DNA from: Desulfuromonadaceae bacterium
GTDB lineage: Bacteria > Desulfobacterota > Desulfuromonadia > Desulfuromonadales > Geopsychrobacteraceae
Length of the DNA: 8,821 nucleotides
NCBI GenBank assembly: GCA_016744555.1
Contig: JADGED010000101.1
Coordinates: 1-8,821 of the forward strand
Reading direction: 5' to 3'
The notes below the pieces were generated by a model that was not told the DNA's origin, searched no databases, and saw nothing but the letters and a program-made list of their open reading frames with translations. How positions within the stretch are numbered: the stretch's first letter is position 1; every line of letters begins with the position of its first letter. Below, piece by piece: positions 1-6,489 of the stretch. The translations under genes and the position numbers were made by a program.

Positions 1-1
1 C

Positions 2-616
2 CTTAATTACGAAGATTCAGATCAAGGCCAAGTCGGGATCGACATAGGAAGTACTGGATTTACTTTAGACGGTGATTCTCTTTTGCATGGATCTACTGGA
101 ACGGCATTGGGTTCAGTCGTTAATCTTTCTACGTTAGATTTAAATATTGCTGCTCTGGAGAGTGCTAATAACGCAAAAATAATTTCTACTCCAAGGGTCA
201 CGACTCTTAATGGTGAAGAAGCTACTATCACTCAAGGGATACAGGAACCTACATATGTTAGTGATGGTGATGGAAACACTACTACGGAGTGGAAAGATGT
301 AACCTTAGAATTGAAGGTAAAGCCTGTTATTAACCCTGATGGTAGTATTATCCTTGAAATTGATGCCAAGAATGATAGTAAGGTTACTAATAGTGATGCG
401 ATTAATAAAAAATCTGCAGAAACTAAAGTGTTAGTTATGGACGGTGAGACAACTGTCCTTGGCGGCGTCTTTGTGGAAAAAGAAGGTTATGATGATAGTG
501 GTGTCCCTTATTTAAAAAATATTCCTGGAGTTGGGCATTTGTTTAAGCAAAGTGTTCATGATAATAGTAAAAATGAACTATTGATTTTTGTAACACCTAG
601 AATAATTAAGAGATAG
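2..616 (+). CDS. pilQ: Type IV pilus secretin PilQ, C-terminal part (5' end outside window)
   Basis: The frame is open from base 2 to the TAG at 614-616, giving 204 residues of the C-terminal end of an outer-membrane secretin. PilQ forms the multimeric gated channel through which the type IV pilus crosses the outer membrane. Visible family signatures are the NAKIISTPRV segment followed by LNGEEATITQG, the alternating beta-strand stretch LELKVKPVINPDGSI, the DGETTVLGGVF turn, the VPYLKNIPGVGHLF signature, and the terminal ELLIFVTPRI typical of secretin ends. The N-terminal AMIN, N0 and N1 domains and the signal peptide must lie upstream of the window. PilQ is preferred over the type II secretin GspD because the protein ends straight after TPRI without an S-domain tail, and because aroB follows, as next to pilQ/hofQ in many proteobacteria. 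A start at the TTG at 83 is not credible because the frame continues upstream with secretin-like sequence. Confidence 0.93.
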   Translation, partial: LNYEDSDQGQVGIDIGSTGFTLDGDSLLHGSTGTALGSVVNLSTLDLNIAALESANNAKIISTPRVTTLNGEEATITQGIQEPTYVSDGDGNTTTEWKDVTLELKVKPVINPDGSIILEIDAKNDSKVTNSDAINKKSAETKVLVMDGETTVLGGVFVEKEGYDDSGVPYLKNIPGVGHLFKQSVHDNSKNELLIFVTPRIIKR

Positions 617-635
617 ACTATTTATATCATTACAG

Positions 636-662
636 AAGGGCAGGGTGACCTGCCCTTTTTTT
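636..662 (+). terminator. Rho-independent terminator after pilQ
   Basis: A perfect 9-bp stem (aagggcagg at 636-644 with cctgccctt at 649-657) closes a GTGA tetraloop (645-648). The T run spans 656-662. It lies 19 bp after the pilQ stop and probably ends the upstream pil operon transcript. The aroB ribosome binding site starts only four bases after the T run. Confidence 0.9.
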
Positions 663-676
663 GTTAAGAGGCATAA

Positions 677-1753
677 ATGCAGGAAACGCTAGAAGTCTCT
701 CTTGGGGATAGAACTTACCCAATCATTATTGCTGCAAATAAAATTATTTCGTTTGGGGCAGAACTTTCTAAATTAAACATTCCTAAAAAATTGGCGTTAG
801 TATCAAATCAAAACGTAAGCGCAATTTATGGTGGAGTTGTCTCCTGTTCTCTTAAGCAGCATGGCTTTGAATCTATTGAATTTAATTTGCCGGATGGTGA
901 AGAGTTTAAGACTATTGAAAGCTTACAATCTATCTACGATTTTTTGATTGAGAATAAATTTGATCGAGGTTGTGGGATTGTTGCCTTAGGTGGCGGTGTT
1001 GTTGGTGACATGGTTGGCTTTGCTGCTGCTACTTTTTTACGGGGTGTACCTTTAATACAAATTCCAACAACATTATTAGCTCAAGTAGATAGTTCTGTAG
1101 GTGGGAAGACAGCGGTAAATCATCGTCTAGGTAAAAACCTCATTGGTGCTTTTTATCAGCCAGAGTTAGTGTATATAGATATTTCTGTGCTTGATACGTT
1201 AGATTATCGTGATTATGTTGCTGGAATTGCAGAAGTAATAAAGTATGGTGTTATTAGGGACTATGAATTTTTCTGCTGGCTGGAAGATAACGTTGAGCTG
1301 TTAAAGAATAAAGACTCTAGTGCACTTACTTATGCGATTAAGAAATCGTGCCAGATAAAAGCAGAAATTGTTGCTGCCGATGAACGTGAAGGATCGATTC
1401 GTGCCATTTTGAATTATGGTCATACTTTTGGTCATGCGGTAGAAATGCTTTCTGGTTATGGTACATGGAAACATGGAGAAGCAGTTGCTATTGGGATGAA
1501 TGTTGCGGCTAAGATTTCCTTGCAGCAGGGCTCGTGTTCGCAACACGATGTTGATCGGCTTGTAGGTTTATTACGGGCGTTTGATTTGCCAGTAGCGCCT
1601 CCAAATTACAAGCTAGATGATTATATCGAATCTATGCGATTAGACAAAAAAGTAAAGCAAGGGGCGCTAACTTTGGTTTTAAACCGAGGCCTTGGTGATG
1701 TTGTCTTGCAGAAGATTACAAATGTTAAAAAAGTATTTTCGGCAATTCTTTAG
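677..1753 (+). CDS. aroB: 3-dehydroquinate synthase
   Basis: AroB converts DAHP to 3-dehydroquinate, the second step of the shikimate pathway, in the cytoplasm using NAD+ and a divalent metal. The 358-residue length is normal for the family. The nucleotide-binding loop GGGVVGD sits at 105-111. It is followed by the substrate and NAD segment around PTTLLAQVDSSVGGKT (130-145) and the NLIGAFYQP stretch (154-162). Predicted metal ligands, by analogy with characterised AroB, are E186 in GIAEVIK, H249 in LNYGHTFGH and H266 in KHGEAVAIGM. All are present, so the enzyme should be active. The ATG is preceded by AAGAGG at 666-671 with 5-bp spacing. In many proteobacteria aroK lies between pilQ and aroB; here it does not. 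The gene begins just after the pilQ terminator, so its promoter must overlap the pilQ end or it depends on readthrough. Confidence 0.97.
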   Translation: MQETLEVSLGDRTYPIIIAANKIISFGAELSKLNIPKKLALVSNQNVSAIYGGVVSCSLKQHGFESIEFNLPDGEEFKTIESLQSIYDFLIENKFDRGCGIVALGGGVVGDMVGFAAATFLRGVPLIQIPTTLLAQVDSSVGGKTAVNHRLGKNLIGAFYQPELVYIDISVLDTLDYRDYVAGIAEVIKYGVIRDYEFFCWLEDNVELLKNKDSSALTYAIKKSCQIKAEIVAADEREGSIRAILNYGHTFGHAVEMLSGYGTWKHGEAVAIGMNVAAKISLQQGSCSQHDVDRLVGLLRAFDLPVAPPNYKLDDYIESMRLDKKVKQGALTLVLNRGLGDVVLQKITNVKKVFSAIL

Positions 1754-1770
1754 GTTTCTGCGAGGAAATT

Positions 1771-2589
1771 ATGACAGAACAAAATCAGCAAAGTTTATTG
1801 CTTGGCAAAATTGCAGCTTACACGGAAATCTTAGTAAAAGATCCTAGTTCTACTATTTTTGTATCGTTAGCAGAAACCTACCGGCGTATGGGTATGTATG
1901 AAGATGCCCATCAAATCATTAATAAAGGTATGATTCTGCACGCAGATTTTAGCCCTGCATATGTTGTGCTTGCCAGAATACTTTGTCAGCTAGAAGATTT
2001 TACCGGTTCCGTAAGCGCTTTTGAACATGCATTGGAGGTTGACGAAGACAATCTCGCAGCTTTAGTTGGTTGTGCCAGAGTCCAAATTTTACTTGCGCAT
2101 GATGATCTCGCTTTGGCGTTGCTGCTAAGAGCTCGAGCGCTTAGTCCTGCCGACCCGATTATTAATAAGTTAATAATTTCATTGTCTGCTGTTGATCAAG
2201 TCGCCTTAGAAGTTACGCAAACAGAACCAGCTACAGCAGATGACCCTAGCGATAAGACAGTTGAGTTAGTTTCTCCAACCTTAGCAGAATTGTATCTTGC
2301 TCAGGGGTTGAATGAAAAAGCTCTTGATCTGTATCGACAATTATCAACACGAAATCCTGATGACCTGACTTTTAGGCGTAAAGTTAAAGAACTTGAAGGT
2401 GCTGTTGTTGCCAAAGATATCGAGTTAGTGCCTGAGGCAGTAGTAGCTCCTATTGCTACAGTTGAGGACGACCTTGACGATGATGAAACATTTGTCTTTG
2501 AGCCTGAAATTGAGGCAGAGAATTCCAAAATACTTGAGACGTTGAATGGTTGGCTTCAAAATATTCAGCAGCGGAGGGACAATGTTTAA
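1771..2589 (+). CDS. Tetratricopeptide repeat protein
   Basis: A 272-residue soluble protein with no signal peptide or membrane segment. TPR-like helix pairs can be seen at about 28-60 (SLAETYRRMGMYEDAHQII), 62-94 (AYVVLARILCQLEDFTGSV) and 96-127. An isolated fourth repeat lies at about 169-198 (LAELYLAQGLNEKALDLYRQL) after a Thr/Asp/Pro linker (148-166). Residues 218-250 form an acidic, Ala/Val-rich, probably disordered stretch. The protein ends in a short amphipathic segment, ILETLNGWLQNIQQRR (254-269). TPR arrays are protein-protein scaffolds and the partner is unknown. GAGG at 1762-1765 supports the ATG at 1771, 17 bp after aroB. The 3' end overlaps the Roadblock gene by 8 bp, suggesting coupled synthesis and possibly physical interaction. 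The fold call is firm; no function can be assigned from sequence. Confidence 0.85.
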   Translation: MTEQNQQSLLLGKIAAYTEILVKDPSSTIFVSLAETYRRMGMYEDAHQIINKGMILHADFSPAYVVLARILCQLEDFTGSVSAFEHALEVDEDNLAALVGCARVQILLAHDDLALALLLRARALSPADPIINKLIISLSAVDQVALEVTQTEPATADDPSDKTVELVSPTLAELYLAQGLNEKALDLYRQLSTRNPDDLTFRRKVKELEGAVVAKDIELVPEAVVAPIATVEDDLDDDETFVFEPEIEAENSKILETLNGWLQNIQQRRDNV

Positions 2590-2941
2590 AGAAATTCTAA
2601 AGGATATTGTTGTCGGTAGTCGTGATGCTGTTGGCGCCGTATTGATGGGTTTTGATGGTATTGGTATTGACCACTATACTAACGATGAAAATGCATTAGA
2701 TTTGAATCTAGTTGGAATTGAATATTCCAATGTAATTAAAGAGATTAGAACTGCAGCTGATATCTTAAACTTTGGTGAGTTGGAAGAGGTATCGGTTAAG
2801 ACGGCTGATCACTATGTTATAATTAGGTCAATTACTAATGATTACTTTGCTGCTTTGCTAGTTAATCGTGGTGGTAATTATGGCCAGGGGCGCTATTTGC
2901 TGATGCGTGATGCACCCAAGTTGCGACTTGCCTTGGCATAA
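2582..2941 (+). CDS. Roadblock/LC7-domain protein (MglB-like fold)
   Basis: A 119-residue protein that is essentially one Roadblock/LC7 domain. Features are an N-terminal helix (MFKEILKDIV), the strand AVGAVLMGFDGIGIDHYT (16-33), a long middle helix (43-65), and paired strands EVSVKTADHYVIIRSITN (69-86) and YFAALLVNRGGN (88-99), then a C-terminal helix. Bacterial Roadblock proteins such as MglB dimerise and often act on small Ras-like GTPases that control polarity and motility. No GTPase gene lies in this window. I chose ATG 2582 over an in-frame GTG at 2546. GGAGGG at 2573-2578 is well spaced from the ATG, the ATG begins directly with the conserved helix, and the GTG would add 12 residues lying inside the TPR gene. 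The start overlaps the TPR stop (ATGTTTAA). The family call rests on pattern recognition; the exact role is unknown. Confidence 0.75.
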   Translation: MFKEILKDIVVGSRDAVGAVLMGFDGIGIDHYTNDENALDLNLVGIEYSNVIKEIRTAADILNFGELEEVSVKTADHYVIIRSITNDYFAALLVNRGGNYGQGRYLLMRDAPKLRLALA

Positions 2942-2943
2942 TT

Positions 2944-3393
2944 ATGAGAATTTTAGTTATTAATGGACCAAATTTAAACTTGCTCGGTACCCGTGAGCCC
3001 GAGATTTACGGAGCCAAAACTTTAGAAACAATAATGCAGGAGTTGTGCATTGAAGCTACTACGCTTGGCTGTAAAGTTGAGACATATCAATCAAACCATG
3101 AAGGTGATTTGATTGATCAAATACAGAGAGCTAGAGCAGGTAGTTTTGCCGGAATTATCATCAATCCTGGTGGTTATACACATACTAGTATTGCACTGCG
3201 TGATGCAATTAGCGGGGTTGGTTTAGCAACAGTTGAAGTGCACCTGTCTAATATTCATGCCCGTGAAGAGTTTCGGCACAATTCTTATATTGCTCCTGTT
3301 GCGATTGGTCAAATAGCTGGTTTTGGTCCGTATGGCTATACAATGGCTTTATCTGCTTTAAAAAAATATTTAGATAGTAGAGATGGAAAGTGA
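2944..3393 (+). CDS. aroQ: 3-dehydroquinate dehydratase, type II
   Basis: Type II dehydroquinase removes water from 3-dehydroquinate to give 3-dehydroshikimate, the step after AroB. The enzyme is normally a cytoplasmic dodecamer. At 149 residues it has the usual size. It opens with the family hallmark INGPNLNLLGTREPEIYG (6-23), which contains R17 and the catalytic Y22 on the lid loop. The substrate-binding segment INPGGYTH (73-80) includes N74. It is followed by VEVHLSNIHAREEFR (97-111), with E98 and H100 in the position of the catalytic His and its partner, and R111. The ATG lies 2 bp after the preceding stop with no clear Shine-Dalgarno sequence, so translation is probably coupled to the Roadblock gene. 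The stop overlaps the next gene's GTG (GTGA). It is unrelated to the type I enzyme AroD. Confidence 0.97.
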   Translation: MRILVINGPNLNLLGTREPEIYGAKTLETIMQELCIEATTLGCKVETYQSNHEGDLIDQIQRARAGSFAGIIINPGGYTHTSIALRDAISGVGLATVEVHLSNIHAREEFRHNSYIAPVAIGQIAGFGPYGYTMALSALKKYLDSRDGK

Positions 3394-4466
3394 TTGCCCC
3401 GCCGACGCTTAAAATTAGAAGAATACTAGAAGCTGAAAAGCTTGATGCAATACTGATTTTTGGTTTGCCAAATATGCGCTATCTGTCTGGGTTTACCGGA
3501 ACAGATGGCGTTTTGCTTATTGGAGTTGATAATTCTGTATTTTTAACCGATTCGCGATACTTGCTTCAAGCTCAGGCACAGGTAAGTACTGATCAAATTA
3601 CCTGTTATAAAAATAAATTTAAAACTATAATTGCTCAATTGCGTAACTGTGGCTATAAGCGTGTAGGTTTTGATGCCGCTGCTATTGATTTTGCTAAATA
3701 TGACGAATTAGTTACCACTGGTGGAAGCTCCTTTACTTGGATCCCACTCGCAACCCAGTTGCAAACACTGCGGGCAATTAAATCTGATGTTGAATTGTTG
3801 GCACTTAATAAAGCTGCTGCACTCAATAATGATGCGTTTGACCTTATTTATCCGACTATTCAACCTGGAATGACAGAGAGGGATGTTGCTCTTGAATTAG
3901 AGTTTACCTTAAGGCGTTTAGGGGGGGAGGATAAAGCCTTTGATTTTATTGTCGCCTCTGGCAAGCGTGGAGCTCTACCTCATGGTGTTGCTAGTGAAAA
4001 GAAGCTTGTGGCTGGGGAATTGATTACGATTGATTTTGGGACTCGTGTTGATGGGTACCATTCTGATGAAACGGTGACATTTGCCCTTGGAGAAGTTGAT
4101 GGAAAACTTCGACAAATTTTTGATATTGTGTTAGAAGCACATGATACTGCTCTTGCTGCAATTCATCCTGGTGGGTTGATTTGTGATTTGGATACCGTTG
4201 CTCGCGATATCATTACTGCTAAAGGGTATGGTGACTATTTTGGGCATGGGTTGGGACATGGTGTAGGGCTTGAAGTTCATGAATACCCCCCTGTCTCGCA
4301 GCGAACGGATCAACGTTTAGAGGCCGGAATGGTTATAACCATTGAACCGGGGATATATGTGCCTGAATTAGGTGGGGTACGAATTGAAGATACAGTTGTT
4401 GTGACCGGGAATGGGCATGAATCAATAACAACCATTCCTAAACAATTTAAACAGATAAATACTTGA
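3390..4466 (+). CDS. M24 family Xaa-Pro aminopeptidase/dipeptidase
   Basis: A 358-residue metallopeptidase of the creatinase/prolidase (M24B) type, cytoplasmic, expected to cleave Xaa-Pro bonds in peptides. The N-terminal creatinase-like domain (about 6-130) includes PNMRYLSGFTGTDG (27-40) and FLTDSRY (51-57). The C-terminal pita-bread domain carries all five expected metal ligands: D215 (TIDFG), D226 (HSDET), H290 (HGLGH), E319 (TIEPG) and E333 (RIEDT). The accessory histidines H198, H286 and H297 are also present. The best start is GTG 3390, which overlaps the aroQ stop by 4 bp. The next in-frame ATG (M29) would cut into the first domain. PepP-like aminopeptidase and PepQ-like dipeptidase activity cannot be separated reliably by eye, so I give no symbol. 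An aroQ - M24 peptidase - accB order is common, usually with efp before accB; efp is absent here. Confidence 0.93.
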   Translation: MIAPPTLKIRRILEAEKLDAILIFGLPNMRYLSGFTGTDGVLLIGVDNSVFLTDSRYLLQAQAQVSTDQITCYKNKFKTIIAQLRNCGYKRVGFDAAAIDFAKYDELVTTGGSSFTWIPLATQLQTLRAIKSDVELLALNKAAALNNDAFDLIYPTIQPGMTERDVALELEFTLRRLGGEDKAFDFIVASGKRGALPHGVASEKKLVAGELITIDFGTRVDGYHSDETVTFALGEVDGKLRQIFDIVLEAHDTALAAIHPGGLICDLDTVARDIITAKGYGDYFGHGLGHGVGLEVHEYPPVSQRTDQRLEAGMVITIEPGIYVPELGGVRIEDTVVVTGNGHESITTIPKQFKQINT

Positions 4467-4484
4467 AAGTTTTAGGAGATAACG

Positions 4485-4955
4485 ATGGAACTGAAAGAAC
4501 TGAAAGCTTTAGTTAAACTGATAACCGATACTGATATAACTGAATTTAATATGGAAAATCAGGAAGAAAGCATTCATATTAAGCGTGGTCCGGACAAAGA
4601 GATTATTCAGGTTGCGGCACCATCTGTAGCTGTAGCTCCGGCTCCGGTAGCCGTTAATTCCACTGCCGCACCAACTGCTGCGGTTGAAGCAGCAGCACCA
4701 GAAATGGATGACCGCTATGAGACGGTACCATCACCAATGGTAGGTACTATATATCACAAGCCTTCTCCCGAGGCAGATCCCTTTGTTGCAGTTGGTGATA
4801 TTGTTGAAGTTGGACAGACATTGTGTTTAGTTGAGGCAATGAAGTTGTTTAATGAAATTGAAGCTGATTTCAAATGTAAGATTATTGAAATTGTTAAGGC
4901 CGATGCGGCTCCAGCTGAATTTGGTGAAACCCTCTTTATTGTTGAGCGGCTTTAA
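4485..4955 (+). CDS. accB: Biotin carboxyl carrier protein of acetyl-CoA carboxylase
   Basis: AccB carries the covalently bound biotin that AccC carboxylates and from which carboxyltransferase makes malonyl-CoA for fatty acid synthesis. The 156-residue protein has the standard architecture. The N-terminal segment (1-38) resembles other AccB starts (LKALVKLITDTDITEF). An Ala/Pro/Val-rich flexible linker spans about 43-74. The C-terminal biotinyl domain begins near VPSPMVGTIYHKP (81-93). The biotin acceptor is K120 in the EAMKLFNEI motif. The ATG is preceded by AGGAG at 4474-4478 with 6-bp spacing. It lies 18 bp after the peptidase stop, so it is probably in the same transcript. Oxaloacetate or propionyl-CoA carrier proteins also have biotinyl domains, but the N-terminal segment and the adjacent accC favour AccB. 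Confidence 0.96.
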   Translation: MELKELKALVKLITDTDITEFNMENQEESIHIKRGPDKEIIQVAAPSVAVAPAPVAVNSTAAPTAAVEAAAPEMDDRYETVPSPMVGTIYHKPSPEADPFVAVGDIVEVGQTLCLVEAMKLFNEIEADFKCKIIEIVKADAAPAEFGETLFIVERL

Positions 4956-4963
4956 CTGGTGAT

Positions 4964-4990
4964 TTGTTAACCATCAAACTTCCATATAAT
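4964..4990 (+). promoter_or_regulatory. Possible sigma-70-type promoter in the accB-accC gap
   Basis: The gap of 115 bp contains a perfect TATAAT at 4985-4990 and a TTGTTA at 4964-4969 that matches TTGACA at four of six positions. The spacer is only 15 bp, shorter than the usual 17. The rest of the gap (4991-5056) shows only a weak 5-bp stem (agcta 5036-5040 with tagct 5046-5050) before the accC ribosome binding site. A perfect -10 hexamer in AT-rich DNA may arise by chance. If real, it would let accC be expressed apart from accB. Confidence 0.35.
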
Positions 4991-5070
4991 GTTCAAGGTT
5001 AAGTGCTGTTTAGGTTGTTTGGTAATAATGTTTTTAGCTACACCATAGCTCAATTTAGGAGTCAACAAAG

Positions 5071-6408
5071 ATGTTCCATAAAATACTCATAGCAAACCGT
5101 GGCGAAATCGCTTTGCGGATTATTCGTGCCTGTAAAGAAATGGGGATCAAAACAGTTGCAGTCCATTCTGATGCAGATCAAGATGCACTCCATGTTAGCG
5201 TTGCCGACGAAAGTATTTGTATCGGGCCAACTGCTAGTGCCGATAGCTATCTAAATATAAAGGCTATTATTAGTGCTGCAGAAATTGCCGATGCAGACGC
5301 TATCCATCCAGGTTATGGTTTTCTTTCAGAAAATGCCGAATTTGCAGAAATTTGCGAACAGTGTGGTATTACTTTTATTGGCCCTACTGCAGAAAATATG
5401 CGGCGGATGGGTGATAAAATAAGCGCGCGACAAACGGTAACTGAAGCTGGAGTTCCAATTCTACCTGGTACGAATGAAAGTATTGAAACTGCTGAGGAAG
5501 CAGTTAGAATCGCCGATGAAATTGGGTACCCAGTAATTATCAAAGCCTCCGCTGGTGGTGGTGGACGTGGAATGAAAATTGTCCATTCCCCAGCTTCTGT
5601 TGGTAATGCTTTAGCAATGGCACGTACCGAGGCGAAGGCAGGTTTTGGTAAAGCCGATGTCTATATCGAAAAGTTTTGTGAACATCCACGTCACGTTGAA
5701 ATTCAAGTTATTGGCGATAAACACGGAAATGTTATTCACCTTGGTGAAAGAGATTGTTCTATTCAACGTCGTCATCAAAAATTGATTGAAGAATCTCCGT
5801 GTCCAGTATTAACGCCTGAATTACGTCAGCGTATGGGTGAATGTGCCGTTGCAGCAGCAAAAGCGGTAAGCTACTCTAGTGCCGGAACAGTCGAGTATTT
5901 ACTTGATACTGACGGTAGCTTTTACTTTATGGAAATGAATACCCGCGTTCAGGTTGAGCATCCGGTAACCGAAATGGTCACCGGTGTTGATATCGTTAAA
6001 GAGCAAATTAATTCTGCTGCTGGAATCCCTTTGCGCTACAAACAAGAGGATATTTCTATCACTGGTCATTCCATTGAGTGTCGAATTAATGCAGAAGACC
6101 CAGAGAAGTTCACCCCGTTCCCGGGTAAAATTACCGCTTATCATACCCCAGGAGGAATGGGCGTAAGGGTAGAAAGTGCAATGTACGATCAGTATACCGT
6201 GCTGCCTCATTATGATTCCATGATCGGTAAGTTAATTGTTCATGCTGATACCCGTGAAGAAGCGATCAAGAAAATGTCTTGTGCTTTGGGTGAGTACATC
6301 ATTGAAGGGATAAAAACTACTATTCCATTCCATCAAAAAATGATGACGAACAAGGATTTTATGGATGGTAATTTTGACACCAACTTTTTAGAGCGGGTTA
6401 AAATTTAA
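5071..6408 (+). CDS. accC: Biotin carboxylase subunit of acetyl-CoA carboxylase
   Basis: AccC carboxylates the biotin on AccB using ATP and bicarbonate. The 445-residue length is that of the single-function subunit. Domains in order are the N-terminal biotin-carboxylase domain (1 to about 113, starting FHKILIANRGEIALRIIRA), the ATP-grasp domain with K116, K158 and the glycine-rich loop GGGGRGMK (162-169), H208, K237, E275 and E288. The catalytic stretch TRVQVEHPVT (291-300) holds R292 and E296. The C-terminal domain contains R338 in the ECRINAEDP motif. R292, E296 and R338 fall at the same numbers as in the E. coli enzyme, so activity is expected. AGGAG at 5057-5061 precedes the ATG with 9-bp spacing. 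Pyruvate carboxylase subunit A is a possible alternative, but the accB neighbour makes AccC much more likely. A hairpin terminator follows. Confidence 0.97.
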   Translation: MFHKILIANRGEIALRIIRACKEMGIKTVAVHSDADQDALHVSVADESICIGPTASADSYLNIKAIISAAEIADADAIHPGYGFLSENAEFAEICEQCGITFIGPTAENMRRMGDKISARQTVTEAGVPILPGTNESIETAEEAVRIADEIGYPVIIKASAGGGGRGMKIVHSPASVGNALAMARTEAKAGFGKADVYIEKFCEHPRHVEIQVIGDKHGNVIHLGERDCSIQRRHQKLIEESPCPVLTPELRQRMGECAVAAAKAVSYSSAGTVEYLLDTDGSFYFMEMNTRVQVEHPVTEMVTGVDIVKEQINSAAGIPLRYKQEDISITGHSIECRINAEDPEKFTPFPGKITAYHTPGGMGVRVESAMYDQYTVLPHYDSMIGKLIVHADTREEAIKKMSCALGEYIIEGIKTTIPFHQKMMTNKDFMDGNFDTNFLERVKI

Positions 6409-6430
6409 CCACTAATATCGTCCAATTTCT

Positions 6431-6469
6431 AACAACAGCAGGCGGGAGCTTTCCCGTCTGTTGTTGTTT
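6431..6469 (+). terminator. Hairpin terminator after accC
   Basis: A 17-bp stem pairs 6431-6447 with 6452-6468, with two G-T wobbles (6438/6461 and 6442/6457) and a GCTT loop (6448-6451). The inner part is GC-rich (cggga/tcccg). The downstream tract is imperfect (ttgttgttt, ending at 6469), partly inside the stem, so termination may be incomplete. The position just after the accC stop fits the end of the acc transcript. Confidence 0.8.
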
Positions 6470-6489
6470 AAGAGACTGGTTTTTATTCT

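Noticed and set aside
83..85. TTG as a start for a 177-residue protein
   Set aside because: The frame is open upstream to the window edge with secretin-like residues, so this is an internal codon of pilQ.
1301..1546. Minus-strand open frame inside aroB (81 codons)
   Set aside because: It is a shadow of the aroB coding sequence with no recognisable protein features.
2546..2581. An upstream GTG start for the Roadblock gene adding 12 residues
   Set aside because: The extension lies wholly inside the TPR gene, and ATG 2582 has a well-spaced GGAGGG and starts at the conserved helix.
4957..4976. TGG...CCA inverted repeat resembling a FadR-type operator near the accB stop
   Set aside because: The half-sites are 11 bp apart instead of the 5 bp of a FadR site, so the resemblance does not hold.
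4989..5048. A 19-codon Cys-containing small reading frame (MFKVKCCLGCLV...) in the accB-accC gap
   Set aside because: It has no ribosome binding site, it overlaps the candidate -10 hexamer, and such a short frame is expected by chance.
5984..6166. Alternative + strand frame inside accC (60 codons)
   Set aside because: It is a shifted reading of conserved biotin carboxylase sequence; the accC frame is intact across it, so no frameshift is implied.
5899..6210. A 103-codon open frame on the minus strand inside accC
   Set aside because: It lies fully within a strongly conserved gene, its translation resembles no protein I know, and it has no supporting start signals.
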